From: Deltaproteobacteria bacterium
GTDB taxonomy: Bacteria; Desulfobacterota; Desulfobacteria; Desulfobacterales; UBA5852
Direction of reading: 5' to 3'
Assembly (NCBI GenBank): GCA_020444045.1
Contig: JAHLLS010000002.1
Coordinates: 248,001 to 312,000 of the forward strand
DNA length: 64,000 nt
This document shows positions 26,605-36,490 of this stretch, piece by piece. Within the stretch, counting starts at the first letter, position 1. Every line of letters begins with the position of its first letter. Position numbers and translations under genes: made by a program. A model generated the notes under the pieces. That model saw nothing but the letters and a program-made list of their open reading frames with translations, was not told the DNA's origin and searched no databases.

Positions 26605-27339
26605 TCAGGGGTTCGCAAACACTTTCTGCAGCAAGTCGGTCACCCGGGCCGCCGGGTCCTGCCGGATTTTGGCTTCCTCTTCCGCCACCAGGACGAAAAG
26701 GCCCTCCAGGGCCTGGGATGTCACGTAATCGTCCAGATCCACCAGCCAGTCCGACAGGAATGGTATGGCTTCCGCCCCGGTCTGCAAGGTGTGGTATTGC
26801 TGGGTGACCCCCACCGATTCCATGCTCTGATGTACCAGCGGCTTAAAAACCGCCGTCAGTTGATCGGTTGTCTTGTCCTGAAAATACAGTGTGGCTTCGT
26901 TGTCCCCACCGTTCAGGATACGCTTGGCATCATCGAATTCCATCTGTTTGATGGCATCCCAGAATATCGACTGGGCTTCGGGAGCCGCCTGCTCAGCCGC
27001 CCGGTTCATGCTGAGAACAAAGGCATCCAGCTGATCGCCCATGCCGGCCGCCCGTACCAGTGTTTCTGTCTTGGCCATGGATTCCGGCAGCGGAATTTTG
27101 ATCTTTGGATTGTTGAGATACCCATTCTCCTGGCCGGCCAGTTGGGTTGCCTGGGCGGTGCCGATCTCCAGCGCCTCCTTCAGCCCATTGACGATCTCGG
27201 CATTATCGAGTTGTCCGCCGCCACTGACGGAATCGATGGTTTTTTGGAGAACATCCGTCCATCCGCCCGTAGCGTCCGATACGGCCCAAGGGCCGACAAG
27301 AACGACAATTACCAAAAAGATCCCTATATTTTTCATCAT
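26605..27339 (-). CDS. DUF4197 secreted protein
   Basis: 244 residues with a signal peptide (cut near SDATGG at about residue 24). The mature protein is helical, with the DUF4197 signatures [17 protein letters not shown] and [20 protein letters not shown]. Function is unknown; the family is periplasmic or lipid-anchored in other proteobacteria. A second ATG one codon in is equally likely as the start. It converges with the dnaK terminator. Confidence 0.85.
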   Translation of the reverse strand: MMKNIGIFLVIVVLVGPWAVSDATGGWTDVLQKTIDSVSGGGQLDNAEIVNGLKEALEIGTAQATQLAGQENGYLNNPKIKIPLPESMAKTETLVRAAGMGDQLDAFVLSMNRAAEQAAPEAQSIFWDAIKQMEFDDAKRILNGGDNEATLYFQDKTTDQLTAVFKPLVHQSMESVGVTQQYHTLQTGAEAIPFLSDWLVDLDDYVTSQALEGLFVLVAEEEAKIRQDPAARVTDLLQKVFANP

Positions 27340-27403
27340 TTATTCCTTTTTTTATGGGGTTTTCGTCAGGGTGTTCGCTAAGGCATATCGGTCATACGAG
27401 AGT

Positions 27404-28405
27404 TTAGCGGCCCTGCGGCAACTCAAACGCCGTGGCCGTCAATGTCGTGGTGGACCATTGCGACGTCTGGCGAAAAGGTTGTGCCCGATGGCGGCACTTG
27501 GCGCGACCGCAGACCGGACAGTTTTCCTTCTGACAGGGGTCCATGTGCACCAGCACACTTTCAGCGCCCGGCACTTCCGCCAGGATGGCTTTCTCCAGAT
27601 CGTCCGCTTCGCGATGGGCGTCTTCCAGCGTCATTTCGCTGGGCAGAATCAGATGCAGATCGACATGGATTCGTGCGCCGGCATTCCAGGCACGCAGCTT
27701 GTGAATGTCGATCCAACTCGGTTTGCGGTGAGCCAGAATGACGGCCGTCACCTGCTTGAGTACGGCTGGATCGGCGGCATCCATGAGTCCTTTGTAGGAT
27801 TCCCGAATCAACCGTGCGCCGGTAAACAGGATGTGGACGCCCACCAGGCAGGCCACCAGGCCGTCCATCCAGTACCAGTCGGTCAGCCGCACCAGCACCA
27901 GCCCGGCCACCACGCCAAACGAGGTATAGACGTCGGTAAGCACATGACGGCCGTCGGCTTCCAGGGTGATGGAGCGCGTCCGGCGTCCGATCCGCACCAG
28001 CCCCAGCCCCAGCAGCAAATTGACGGCGCTGGCCGCCACCAGCAGCAGCAGCCCCATGTCAAGGCCGGGCAGGGGCTGCGGTGATAGAAGGTGGCTCACC
28101 CCTATCCGAAAAATGCCCAGCGCAGCCAGGACGATCAGGGCGCCTTCGAATCCGGCCGAAAAAAATTCGATCTTGCCGTGGCCGTAAGGATGGTCCTCGT
28201 CCGGCGGGATGGCCGACAGGATAATGCTGACGATCGCGAAACTGCTGGCCACCACATTGATGATCGATTCCAGGGCATCGGAAAGCACCGCCGAGGAACC
28301 GGTCAGGCGGTAGACGTAGAATTTGACCGCCATCAGCCCGGCGCCCACCAGCAGTGACACCAGCCCGGCCGTAATGCGCAGCCGCTGTTGCCGATTTTCA
28401 GTCAT
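27404..28405 (-). CDS. cation diffusion facilitator efflux transporter
   Basis: 333 residues. Six membrane spans, with the metal-site residues in SDALESIINV (span 2) and HPYGHGKIE, and a second acidic site in the later spans (LTDVYTSFGVVAG). A cytoplasmic C-terminal domain carries HVDLHLILPSEMTLEDAH. An unusual cysteine- and histidine-rich tail (CQKENCPVCGRAKCRH) follows and could sense or bind zinc. It exports Zn, Fe, Mn or Co by proton exchange; which metal is not clear. It overlaps the DUF309 gene by 8 bases. Confidence 0.9.
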   Translation of the reverse strand: MTENRQQRLRITAGLVSLLVGAGLMAVKFYVYRLTGSSAVLSDALESIINVVASSFAIVSIILSAIPPDEDHPYGHGKIEFFSAGFEGALIVLAALGIFRIGVSHLLSPQPLPGLDMGLLLLVAASAVNLLLGLGLVRIGRRTRSITLEADGRHVLTDVYTSFGVVAGLVLVRLTDWYWMDGLVACLVGVHILFTGARLIRESYKGLMDAADPAVLKQVTAVILAHRKPSWIDIHKLRAWNAGARIHVDLHLILPSEMTLEDAHREADDLEKAILAEVPGAESVLVHMDPCQKENCPVCGRAKCRHRAQPFRQTSQWSTTTLTATAFELPQGR

Positions 28406-28994
28406 GCCGCACCATTTTCCAAATTACCCCGTTTTCTTTGCAGTCAGGCGAGGCGGTCTCGATCAGGCGCTCCAGTTGAACAATCAGCGTTTCAACCCCG
28501 ATCGCCTGATGATCCCCAATAGCATCGCCAAACCGCCGCAACCGGTCAACCGCTTTACGGGCCAGGCTGATGGCGGCGGCAGCATGACCGGCCTCTTGGT
28601 GAACATAAACCCCCGCCGCCTGGATCAGCCCTTTGAGACCTTCGCGCTCATCGCCTGAAGCGTTCAGCCAGTGGGGTTCCAGTATTTCATGGGCTTCAAA
28701 AGCTAATCCGTGACGCCAGAGAATGGCCGCCCGGTTCACCGGCGAACCACCCGAGGACCGTATGTCGCGCGTTGCCGCACGGTAGCGGGAAACACGATCC
28801 CGGATATAATCGGCATAGGGTCGCTGGGCGTAGCATTTCAGCCAATCGGCGGGAACATCGCCGAACACGTCATTCCGCTCCAGGCAGTCTCGCAGCATTT
28901 CGGAAAGGGTGTTGCGCACCGTCCTGGAAGGACGGTCGTTGAAAGGGTCGAACCCGTCACAATGGACTTGTTTCTTCGAATCGGTCACCGTCAT
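28398..28994 (-). CDS. DUF309 domain protein
   Basis: 198 residues. The DUF309 core lies in the second half: LWRHGLAFEAHEILEPHW, then LKGLIQAAGVYVHQEAGHAAAAISLA. The conserved histidines and acidic residues suggest a small helical metal-binding fold; no function is established. The gene overlaps the cation-efflux gene by 8 bases, so they are translationally coupled. Confidence 0.82.
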   Translation of the reverse strand: MTVTDSKKQVHCDGFDPFNDRPSRTVRNTLSEMLRDCLERNDVFGDVPADWLKCYAQRPYADYIRDRVSRYRAATRDIRSSGGSPVNRAAILWRHGLAFEAHEILEPHWLNASGDEREGLKGLIQAAGVYVHQEAGHAAAAISLARKAVDRLRRFGDAIGDHQAIGVETLIVQLERLIETASPDCKENGVIWKMVRHD

Positions 28995-29010
28995 TCCCTA
29001 TTGTGGTATC

Positions 29011-29454
29011 TCAATCCGCGCCGAGACGATCACCCTCCAAGGCCTCGATACGCGTACGTAGGACATCGGGCAAGGGCACTTTACCACCGCCGGCATAATC
29101 GATGGTAGCAATGCGACCGTCGCCTTCGGCGGCCAGCTTGCCATGCTGATGACTCGCCACGGCGTACTGCATCATAAATCCCTCCGGTGCCAGGGCGCTT
29201 ACCCGGGCGCCGACCGACACGGTGTCCGGGAAGGTAAGCGGAATTCGATAGCGGCAGCGGGTTTCCGCCAGGATCGGCCCCACGCCGGTGGTTTCCATCA
29301 CCTTCATGGCGTCGATCGCGTCAAAATAGGCGATGCGTGCGCTCTCGAAATAGCGAAAATAGACGACGTTGTTCAAATGCTGAAACGCATCCATTTCGCC
29401 CCAGGCCACCGGAATGTCAATAATGACCGGGTAGTCGCGCAGCAAATTCTCCAT
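29011..29454 (-). CDS. acyl-CoA thioesterase, 4-hydroxybenzoyl-CoA type
   Basis: 147 residues of the hotdog fold. The motif VAWGEMDAFQHLNNVVYFRYFESARIAY lies at the start, with the catalytic aspartate in the position of the family's DxxGHVNN (here DAFQHLNN). It hydrolyses acyl-CoA thioesters, with chain specificity unknown. It lies 16 bases from the DUF309 gene and 9 from the phosphatase gene, within the same minus-strand run. Confidence 0.85.
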   Translation of the reverse strand: MENLLRDYPVIIDIPVAWGEMDAFQHLNNVVYFRYFESARIAYFDAIDAMKVMETTGVGPILAETRCRYRIPLTFPDTVSVGARVSALAPEGFMMQYAVASHQHGKLAAEGDGRIATIDYAGGGKVPLPDVLRTRIEALEGDRLGAD

Positions 29455-29463
29455 ATCGTTTCC

Positions 29464-31182
29464 TTATGCCTGTCTGGATTGGTCGGAATCAAAAGTCCTC
29501 GCAGCTTTCCCCGCCGTATTCTGATGGGGAGCTGCGGTCCGGTCCAGTTTGATCACCACCATGGTGATATCATCTTCCACATCCGAACTCCCGCAGAAAT
29601 CTTTCAGGGCGATCACCAAGCGATCCCGTATCGTTCCGGCCGAGGCACCCGCATGACGCTTTATAAGGGCCAGAACCCGCTCTTTCCCAAACATCTCCCC
29701 GTAGGCGTTGCAGGCCTCCCAGATCCCATCCGTCCCCAACAGGAGGATGCTGCCCGCCACCAGATTGGAACGGTGCTGTAAGGTATATCGGGAGGCCGTG
29801 TCCACCCCCAGAGCGACCCCCGGCCCGGCCAGGCGTTCGAATCGATCCGCCTGTGGATCGTACAGAATCGCCGGGTCATGACCGGCCCGCACCCAAACGA
29901 TCGCGCCGGCCACCGGGTTGACCGCCAGCGCCATCAGGGTCATGAACTGACCGGAGACGCCGACATCCTGGGCCAGCTGGCAATTGACATCGCTAAAAGC
30001 CTCTGCCAGATCCCCCGGCAGCGACAAGCGCTGGCGCAGTAGCGCCCGGGCCGTTGCCATCAGGAGAGCGGACGGCACACCGTGCCCGGACACATCCCCC
30101 ACCACCACGGCCAGGGGGCTCCCTTCGGATGTTCCGGTCTCGTAGCGGATGTAGTCGTAGTAATCCCCCCCGGTCTCATCACAGTAGATACTCGTGCCGG
30201 CGATGTCGAGGCCGTCCACCTGCGGATCCTGGCGGGGCAGAAGGTTCTGCTGCACCTCCCGGGCCAGCATCATGGCCAGGCGCATCTGCTCCCGATCTTT
30301 CAGGCCTTCGGTCATCTGGTTGATCACATCGCCGGTGTAGCCCAGTTCGTCATTGGACGTAACCTGAATCCGATCGTCGAAATGGCCTTCCCGGACCCGC
30401 GAGAGGGTTCGAATGATGGCCCTGAAAGGACGGGAAAGATTGGTGCTCACCAGCACCCAGAGCCATACCCCGACAATGATGAATATCAGGGAATTGGTGG
30501 TCAGAGCGTCACCCAAGCGCTCCAGGATATCGGCTGGATCGCCATCGGTGGCCGAAAGGTTGAGATAGACCAGGATCGTAGCGAAAAAGGGCACCAGGTT
30601 GCAGGCGAACAGCAGGGCCGCCAGGCGCACCCGGATGCTGATGCGCAACGTCCCCGGGACTTCGTAGATTCTTCCATGGGGGAAAAAGAAGGGTGCCAGC
30701 ACTTTCTGGAAAATATGCTCCAGGAGAAAAAAGGCGATCACGCTGGTGATGAGACCGATGTTGAGGTTAATGAGAAAGGTCCGCCGCAGGATATAGGCGG
30801 GTTCGCCCTTCTGCCAGAAAAAAGTCGTCCAGAACCCCGCCGCCAAAATCCAGATGGTCAGGTCGAGGACCACCGCGAAAAAGGGTTCGTTCAACAGTCG
30901 GCGCAGCACCTGGGACGGGGCTTCGGAAGGGTCGGCCCGGCCGGTATGGTGGCGTTCGATATAGCGGCGCATGGGCCGTTCGTACCAGACAAAAGCCAGA
31001 AACCCCAGTAAGAAAAGTATTGGTGAGGAAAGGGCCTGAATACGCACAAACTGCCAATACGTCACAACAGTAAGCTCAAAAGGCGCTACAAGATTGATGA
31101 TGACCACCGCGGCAACCAGATTAGCCGTGACATTTCCCACCAGCATCCGATTTTTGAGATTAAACCGTTGCCGCGCGGTCAT
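29464..31182 (-). CDS. membrane HAMP-SpoIIE serine phosphatase
   Basis: 572 residues. The first half has six to eight membrane spans. A HAMP-like linker (SRPFRAIIRTLSRVREGHFD) precedes the PP2C/SpoIIE catalytic domain: QQNLLPRQ, GGDYYDYI, VVGDVSGHGVPSAL with the metal-binding aspartates, and LLLGTDGIWEA. This architecture is found in RsbU-type regulators that dephosphorylate anti-sigma antagonists. Its targets are not in the window. It is the first gene of the run toward the thioesterase, DUF309 and cation efflux genes. Confidence 0.88.
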   Translation of the reverse strand: MTARQRFNLKNRMLVGNVTANLVAAVVIINLVAPFELTVVTYWQFVRIQALSSPILFLLGFLAFVWYERPMRRYIERHHTGRADPSEAPSQVLRRLLNEPFFAVVLDLTIWILAAGFWTTFFWQKGEPAYILRRTFLINLNIGLITSVIAFFLLEHIFQKVLAPFFFPHGRIYEVPGTLRISIRVRLAALLFACNLVPFFATILVYLNLSATDGDPADILERLGDALTTNSLIFIIVGVWLWVLVSTNLSRPFRAIIRTLSRVREGHFDDRIQVTSNDELGYTGDVINQMTEGLKDREQMRLAMMLAREVQQNLLPRQDPQVDGLDIAGTSIYCDETGGDYYDYIRYETGTSEGSPLAVVVGDVSGHGVPSALLMATARALLRQRLSLPGDLAEAFSDVNCQLAQDVGVSGQFMTLMALAVNPVAGAIVWVRAGHDPAILYDPQADRFERLAGPGVALGVDTASRYTLQHRSNLVAGSILLLGTDGIWEACNAYGEMFGKERVLALIKRHAGASAGTIRDRLVIALKDFCGSSDVEDDITMVVIKLDRTAAPHQNTAGKAARTFDSDQSRQA

Positions 31183-31266
31183 ATAGACGCACCTGTTAGT
31201 AAGTGTAATATAACTGAAGGAGTGGTATCACCCCTGGGATGTGCTGAAAAGGCGTGTCCGGGCCGG

Positions 31267-31668
31267 TCAGAACGCCGGATCAATTTTTACAATTAAAGGT
31301 ACGGCGTGGTTGTTGCGATCGATTTCAAGGGTGCGGCCCATCTCCCACGCCCCACAGCGGTGGGAACCGTCCAGCAGTGCGTCGATATCGCGCACCAGAC
31401 CCGCCACACCGATCACCGGGTGACGGCTGAAAACATGGGGCAGCCCGTAGGTCAGGCTGCAGGACAGGCACTTTCCAGGACGTTCCGTGAGATGAAAGGC
31501 AAATTGCAGCTGGTTGTCCCGGTAGCCGTCGTAGCGCAGTTCAATGTCGTAAGCGCCCTCGCTCGCGTCCCCGAACAACGCCTCGAAAAATTGATCCGCG
31601 CGATCACCGGGAAAGAGGCCTTCCAGCCGATCCGGTGTAAACAGGTTGTCAAAAGGATCTTTGCCCAT
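31267..31668 (-). CDS. conserved hypothetical protein, CxxC-containing
   Basis: 133 residues. The segment DRADQFFEALFGDASEGAYD is followed by RPGKCLSCSLTYGLPHVFSRHP, with CLSC as a possible metal or redox pair. A third cysteine lies in SHRCGAW. I recall similar short proteins in Desulfovibrio-type genomes, some misnamed after animal homeobox proteins, but cannot confirm it. No signal peptide. It starts 81 bases from the small membrane-protein gene on the same strand. Confidence 0.7.
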   Translation of the reverse strand: MGKDPFDNLFTPDRLEGLFPGDRADQFFEALFGDASEGAYDIELRYDGYRDNQLQFAFHLTERPGKCLSCSLTYGLPHVFSRHPVIGVAGLVRDIDALLDGSHRCGAWEMGRTLEIDRNNHAVPLIVKIDPAF

Positions 31669-31749
31669 TTTCCGGTTTCCCTCCCGCTTCCGCTTTTCAG
31701 AATCAGCGGCCGGCTCGCCGCGCGGTGCAGCGCTGTCCGCAACTGAGCA

Positions 31750-31932
31750 TCAGGGCTCTTCGGCTGTAAACGTAGCCACAATGCCGAGCAGAATCAAGAC
31801 GGCCGATACCAGCATCAATACGGCTTGTATAGCAAAACCGATTGATTCCGGCAATTGTTGCTGGAGCCAGACACCGAGGGCGGCCCCGCCCCACCAGTAA
31901 TAGAGGACATATGCGTTGAACTGCAAGGTCAT
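31750..31932 (-). CDS. small membrane protein, 60 residues
   Basis: The start ATG has AAGGAA 7 bases upstream. One or two hydrophobic stretches (YYWWGGAALGVWLQ and VLMLVSAVLILLGIVATF) suggest a short inner-membrane protein with a periplasmic loop. It is too short for a confident family call. It lies upstream of the 133-residue hypothetical gene. Confidence 0.55.
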   Translation of the reverse strand: MTLQFNAYVLYYWWGGAALGVWLQQQLPESIGFAIQAVLMLVSAVLILLGIVATFTAEEP

Positions 31933-32152
31933 GCGTGGATTCCTTCGTTATCTCTGATTTCCCGCCGCGTTCGGCAGGTTCTTTCACTATCGACAAGCGG
32001 GCGTTTATTACCATATCATTTGTCAGAATTCAAACGCCGGCCCAGCCAGTCCCATTGCTTGACGACCCGCGTGGTATCTCTTAACATGAGGGTCGAACCA
32101 TTGGCGATCCGCGACCGCACCGTCCTGCACGGTGCTTTTTTAGGCAGAAATC

Positions 32153-33634
32153 ATGGCCCTGCAGCACAACAAAACATTTCTCGTGAGCGGACTGCTGTGC
32201 AGTCTTCTATTCGCTGTTCTGCTGCTGGTGCGCACGGGCATCGTCTCCCGGCCGGCTGATCCGGCTTCCCTTGCGCCCGCCATGCCCGACGGTCCCTTGG
32301 AGCAGAGCGAGCGCTGGATGGCCATCCTCCAGGACAACCGTCGCATCGGCACGACGCACAGCCGCCTGGAACCGACGGAAAACGGCTACCGGCTGACCGA
32401 AACCGTCAGCATGCGCATCAACACCATGGGACTGGTGCAGGACCTGGCGCTCGATTCCACGGGATGGCTGAATTCCGATTTGACCTTGGCCCGCTTCAGC
32501 TTCACCATGCAATCGGGCCTGTTCCGTTTCGCCGCCGAAGGGTTTGTTGAAGACGATGTCCTGATCTGTCGCATTCAGTCCGGAGATAACGAACAGCAGT
32601 TGCGACTCCCGCTGGCAGTGCCCCCGTATCTTCCCGCCGGGATCTTTCCGGCCGTGGCGAAAGCCGGCCTGGCCACCGGAGAACGGCGGGTCTTTCATAT
32701 CTTCGACCCGTCTACCCTGTCGCAGGAGAAAATCACCCTGGCCATGCAAGGTCGTGAAACCTTGCAGCTCGGCAACCGTTCGGTTGAGGCCCTGAAAGTC
32801 TCGTTGGAATTCAAGGGCATCTCCCAGGAAGCCTGGCTGGACGACAACGGACAGATATTGATGGAACAGGGGCTGCTGGGCATCCGCCAGGAACGCATTT
32901 CCCGGGAAGAAGCCCTGTCCGGCCAGCCGGTCACCGCCAGCGGCGATCTGACCCGGGTGGCCGCCGTCGTGCCGGACCGCGAACTGCCGGACCCCACGAC
33001 CCTTTCGCGGCTCACCCTGGCGTTGGACGCTGTCGATCTTGAACGCTACCACCTGGACGATGGACGGCAGCACTTGGAGGGCGATCGGCTGACGTTGGTC
33101 CGCGAAAATCTCTCCGGTCTTCCCGCTTCGCTTCTGAAAGAGCACCTTTCACCGGCGATCGCGGCGGATTTGTTACCCTCCACCTTCGTGCAGTCCGACC
33201 ATCCCGAAATTAAAGCCCTGGCGGCACAAATGGTCGACCCTGACGATGCGCCCCTGGCCAACCTGCGACGCATGGTGGATTGGATCCAGACCAACATCGA
33301 AAAACGCCCGGTGCTTTCCCTGCCGGATGCCGTGACCACGCTCGACAAGCGTATGGGCGACTGCAACGAACACGCGGTCCTGATGGCGGCCCTGGCACGC
33401 GCCGCGGGCTATCCGGCCCAGGTGGAAGCCGGCCTGGTCTACCAGGATGGCCGCTTTTTCTACCATGCCTGGAACCGGATCTATATCGGCCGCTGGATCA
33501 CCGTGGATGCCTTGTTCGGCCAGATCCCGGCCGACGTTACCCACATCCGCTTCGCCCGGGGAAGCGCCCACGAGCAGCTCGACATTTTGCCGTTATTGGG
33601 GAAAATTCAGATACGCGTGCTGGAGATGGAGTAA
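32153..33634 (+). CDS. transglutaminase-like domain protein, membrane-anchored
   Basis: 493 residues. One N-terminal hydrophobic segment (TFLVSGLLCSLLFAVLLLVR) anchors it or acts as a signal. The large middle is a beta-rich region. The transglutaminase-like catalytic core is at about 395-450: DCNEHAVLMAALARAAG (Cys), FYHAWNRIYIG (His), WITVDALFGQ (Asp). Such proteins are often cysteine peptidases or cell-envelope enzymes in bacteria. No partner gene is evident. Repeat A follows directly. Confidence 0.8.
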   Translation: MALQHNKTFLVSGLLCSLLFAVLLLVRTGIVSRPADPASLAPAMPDGPLEQSERWMAILQDNRRIGTTHSRLEPTENGYRLTETVSMRINTMGLVQDLALDSTGWLNSDLTLARFSFTMQSGLFRFAAEGFVEDDVLICRIQSGDNEQQLRLPLAVPPYLPAGIFPAVAKAGLATGERRVFHIFDPSTLSQEKITLAMQGRETLQLGNRSVEALKVSLEFKGISQEAWLDDNGQILMEQGLLGIRQERISREEALSGQPVTASGDLTRVAAVVPDRELPDPTTLSRLTLALDAVDLERYHLDDGRQHLEGDRLTLVRENLSGLPASLLKEHLSPAIAADLLPSTFVQSDHPEIKALAAQMVDPDDAPLANLRRMVDWIQTNIEKRPVLSLPDAVTTLDKRMGDCNEHAVLMAALARAAGYPAQVEAGLVYQDGRFFYHAWNRIYIGRWITVDALFGQIPADVTHIRFARGSAHEQLDILPLLGKIQIRVLEME

Positions 33635-33704
33635 AAACCGATGAATGGAAAAGTCTTTCCAAATGGAAATTATTCTTTTACCGTCTTGATGGGTTTGAAT
33701 GGTT

Positions 33705-33888
33705 TTCCCTTTGTCACAAGGCCGAGCATCGGGGTTGTGGACGATAAAGGCGCGGCGACTGTCTGAGCCCTGCTTTTAGAAGGGCGAGTTTCGGCGTGTC
33801 CGTCCACAACCAGGACGCGCAGGATAACCTCGTGACACGGGCGCCTTCTTTTGGTTCGTTTTCTTCCGCGGGGGAGAAAATGAACAAC
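33705..33888. repeat. dispersed intergenic repeat, copy A
   Basis: This 184-base stretch shares long blocks with 49016-49197, including TTCCCTTTGTC, GAGCATCGG, ACTGTCTGAGCC, GGCGAGTTT, GACGCGCAGG, TTCTTTTGGTTCGTTTTCT and GAAAATGAACAAC. It contains no gene. Its 3' end forms a hairpin (TTCGTTTTCTTCC against GGGAGAAAATGAA). It fills the gap between the transglutaminase-like and ABC genes. Confidence 0.75.
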
Positions 33889-33969
33889 TAAAAATAAAAA
33901 ACGGGAGCAACTCGCAAAATTGCCATTTAAAAGCATCGAAAATACTTTTCTGAATCGGAATATTTTCTC

Positions 33970-34722
33970 ATGATCGAACTGCGCAACATCGCTAAAACCT
34001 ACGGCAGCTACACCGCCCTGCACCAGTTGGACCTGTCGGTCCCGGCCGGAGAAGTCTTCGGTTTTATCGGTCCCAACGGGGCCGGCAAGACCACCACCAT
34101 CAAGATCATCGGCGGTATCCTGGCCCCCACGGAGGGCACGGTGCGCATAGCTGGAATCGACATGGCCCGCGACCCGGTGGCCGCCAAACAGCGTATCGGG
34201 TTTATCCCGGACAGGCCCTATCTCTATGAAAAGCTTACCGGCATGGAGTTCCTGCAGTTCACGGCCGATGTCTACGGCGTCACGCACGCGGTCTTTCAGG
34301 AAAAAGCGTTCGCCCTGCTGGAGATGTTCGCCCTGGCCGACTGGGGGGAGGAACTGATCGAATCCTATTCCCACGGCATGAAACAGCGTCTGATCATGTG
34401 CGCGGCCCTGCTGCATGACCCCGAAGTCCTCGTGGTGGACGAGCCCATGGTGGGGCTGGACCCGGTGGCCATCCGGATGGTGAAAAACCTCTTCCGCGAC
34501 CTGGCCCGAAAAGGCGTGGCGGTCTTCATGTCCACCCACACCCTGGCCGTGGCCGAAGACATCTGCGACCGCATCGGCATCATCCACCGTGGCCGCCTGA
34601 TCGCGGAAGGCACCCTGGATGACCTGCGCAAAGATATCAAGGGTGGCGCATCCGATCTGGAATCGGTTTTTATCAACCTGACCCAAGCGCCCGACAATCC
34701 CGGGGAGGCCCTGGCATCGTGA
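33970..34722 (+). CDS. ABC transporter ATP-binding protein
   Basis: 250 residues. Walker A is GPNGAGKTTTIK (about residue 38), the signature segment SYSHGMKQRLIM, and Walker B LVVDEPMVGLDP, followed by the H-loop MSTHTLAVAED. It is the exporter type (CcmA/NatA-like) that pairs with ABC-2 permeases. Its stop overlaps the permease start by 4 bases. The substrate is unknown. Confidence 0.92.
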   Translation: MIELRNIAKTYGSYTALHQLDLSVPAGEVFGFIGPNGAGKTTTIKIIGGILAPTEGTVRIAGIDMARDPVAAKQRIGFIPDRPYLYEKLTGMEFLQFTADVYGVTHAVFQEKAFALLEMFALADWGEELIESYSHGMKQRLIMCAALLHDPEVLVVDEPMVGLDPVAIRMVKNLFRDLARKGVAVFMSTHTLAVAEDICDRIGIIHRGRLIAEGTLDDLRKDIKGGASDLESVFINLTQAPDNPGEALAS

Positions 34723-36404
34723 AAACCGTCCTTGACCTCCTCAAACCGCGCCTGTGGCCCCTGCTGCACCGGCGCCCCACCGGATCCACCCGCCAATACG
34801 TGCGGCTGGCCGTCGTGACGACGGTGGCCGGCGCCCTCTGGATTGGGGTTTTCCTGGTGAGCCTGCGGGTGCTGACCCATTTCAGCACCATCGAGCAGAT
34901 CGGTGCCCTGCTCAATTACAAGCTGCTCAACATGCTGATGGTGACTGCGCTGGCGTTGCTGGTCTTCAGCGACATCCTGACGGCCCTGTCCAAACTCTAC
35001 CTGGCCCGCGATCTTCCCCTGGTGCATGCCCTGCCCGTGCCGGCCCACCGGATCTTCCTGGCGCGCTGGACCGAAATCAGTTTCGACGGCTCATGGATGG
35101 TATTCGCATTTACCCTGCCCGTTTTCCTGGCTTACGGCATGGTGTTCGAGCAAGGCGTTGTCTTCGGCCTGGTGTTGCTGGCCGTACTGATCCCCTTCGC
35201 GCTTTTGGCCGCCGCTTTCAGCTGCCTACTGGTGCTGCTGGCCGTCATCGTCATCCCGGCCACGCGCATGAAGAATATTTTCATCCTGCTGGGGCTGCTG
35301 TCCTTCGTCGCCGTGTATCTGGCCATCCGCATGGCACGGCCCGAGCAGCTGGTGGATCCGGAAGTTTTCGACAGCGTGCTGACCTACGTGGCCTCGCTGC
35401 GGACCCCATCCTCACCCTGGCTGCCCTCCACCTGGGCCTACAATGCCCTGTATGCGGCCCTGGCAGGAACCCCGGCCACGGGCCTCCTGGACATGACGTT
35501 GCTGTGGAGCGGCACCGGGGTCTTGCTATTCGTCTGTGTCGGGCTGGCCGACGTTTGCTATTTCCGCGGCTACTCCCGCACCCAGGCCGCCGGCCACAAA
35601 TTCCGGCGGCGGCCGGCCGGCACGACCCGGCGGCGCAGCCTGTTTACCGGCCCGCTGCGGGCCCTGCTGGACAAGGAGTTCAAAACCTTCTGGCGCGACC
35701 AGACCCAGTGGTCTCAAATCTTCCTTATTATGGCCCTGGTGGTGATCTACGTCTACAACTTCAAGGTGCTGCCCCTTGAAAAGTCGCCCATGCCCACCGT
35801 CTACCTGCAAAACCTGCTGGCATTCCTGAACATGGGGCTAGCGCTCTTCGTGCTGACCGCCGTCACGGCCCGCTTTGCGTTTCCAGCAGTCTGCAGCGAA
35901 CGGGAAGCCTTCTGGATCATCAAGATATCGCCGATCTCGATCCGTTCTTTCCTGTGGATCAAGTTCTGCATCTACTTTCTGCCCCTGCTGATCCTTACCG
36001 AAGCGCTGATCGTCATCACCAACACCATGCTCAACGTAGCGCCCTTCATGATGGGACTGTCAGTGCTGACCGTCTTCGCCATGGTGCCCGGCATCGTGGC
36101 CCTGGGTATCGGCATGGGGGCCCTGAACCCCAACTTCCGCACCGAGAACCCGGCCCAGGCCGTCACCGGCTTCGACGGCCTGCTGTTCATGATTTTCGCC
36201 ACAGCCTTCATCGGCGCCGTACTGGCCCTGGAAGCCGGTCCGGTCTACCACTATTTCATCGCGCAACTCCGCAACCGTCCCTTGCCATCGCACTGGTACC
36301 TGCGAACCTGGACCAGCGGTCTGGTGGTGGTCTTGCTGTGCATCGCCGCTGCATGGGTCCCCATGGCGATCGGCCAGCGGCGTCTGGAAAGAAGGGGTGT
36401 ATGA
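34719..36404 (+). CDS. ABC transporter permease, ABC-2-like
   Basis: 561 residues with about a dozen hydrophobic segments and a central basic cytoplasmic part (RRRPAGTTRRRSLFTG). The start is GTG or ATG at the 4-base overlap with the ATPase gene, which shows coupled translation. Together they form an exporter of unknown substrate. The length is greater than that of common ABC-2 permeases, close to the putative-exporter group with fused halves. Confidence 0.85.
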   Translation: MKTVLDLLKPRLWPLLHRRPTGSTRQYVRLAVVTTVAGALWIGVFLVSLRVLTHFSTIEQIGALLNYKLLNMLMVTALALLVFSDILTALSKLYLARDLPLVHALPVPAHRIFLARWTEISFDGSWMVFAFTLPVFLAYGMVFEQGVVFGLVLLAVLIPFALLAAAFSCLLVLLAVIVIPATRMKNIFILLGLLSFVAVYLAIRMARPEQLVDPEVFDSVLTYVASLRTPSSPWLPSTWAYNALYAALAGTPATGLLDMTLLWSGTGVLLFVCVGLADVCYFRGYSRTQAAGHKFRRRPAGTTRRRSLFTGPLRALLDKEFKTFWRDQTQWSQIFLIMALVVIYVYNFKVLPLEKSPMPTVYLQNLLAFLNMGLALFVLTAVTARFAFPAVCSEREAFWIIKISPISIRSFLWIKFCIYFLPLLILTEALIVITNTMLNVAPFMMGLSVLTVFAMVPGIVALGIGMGALNPNFRTENPAQAVTGFDGLLFMIFATAFIGAVLALEAGPVYHYFIAQLRNRPLPSHWYLRTWTSGLVVVLLCIAAAWVPMAIGQRRLERRGV

Positions 36405-36467
36405 CAGCAAGCGTTATTTCATAAAAAGTTAAATGGTTCCCGTGAATAGATTTTAACCTTAGTTCAT

Positions 36468-36487
36468 TTTCTTCCACGTGGAAGAAA
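36468..36487. repeat. 20-bp perfect palindrome before the dinB-family gene
   Basis: TTTCTTCCACGTGGAAGAAA is its own complement and ends 3 bases before the next gene's ATG, so it covers the ribosome-binding region. Its sequence, with flanking GTTCATT, resembles the terminal hairpin of repeats A and B. It could be a partial repeat copy or an operator. Confidence 0.5.
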
Positions 36488-36490
36488 CAA

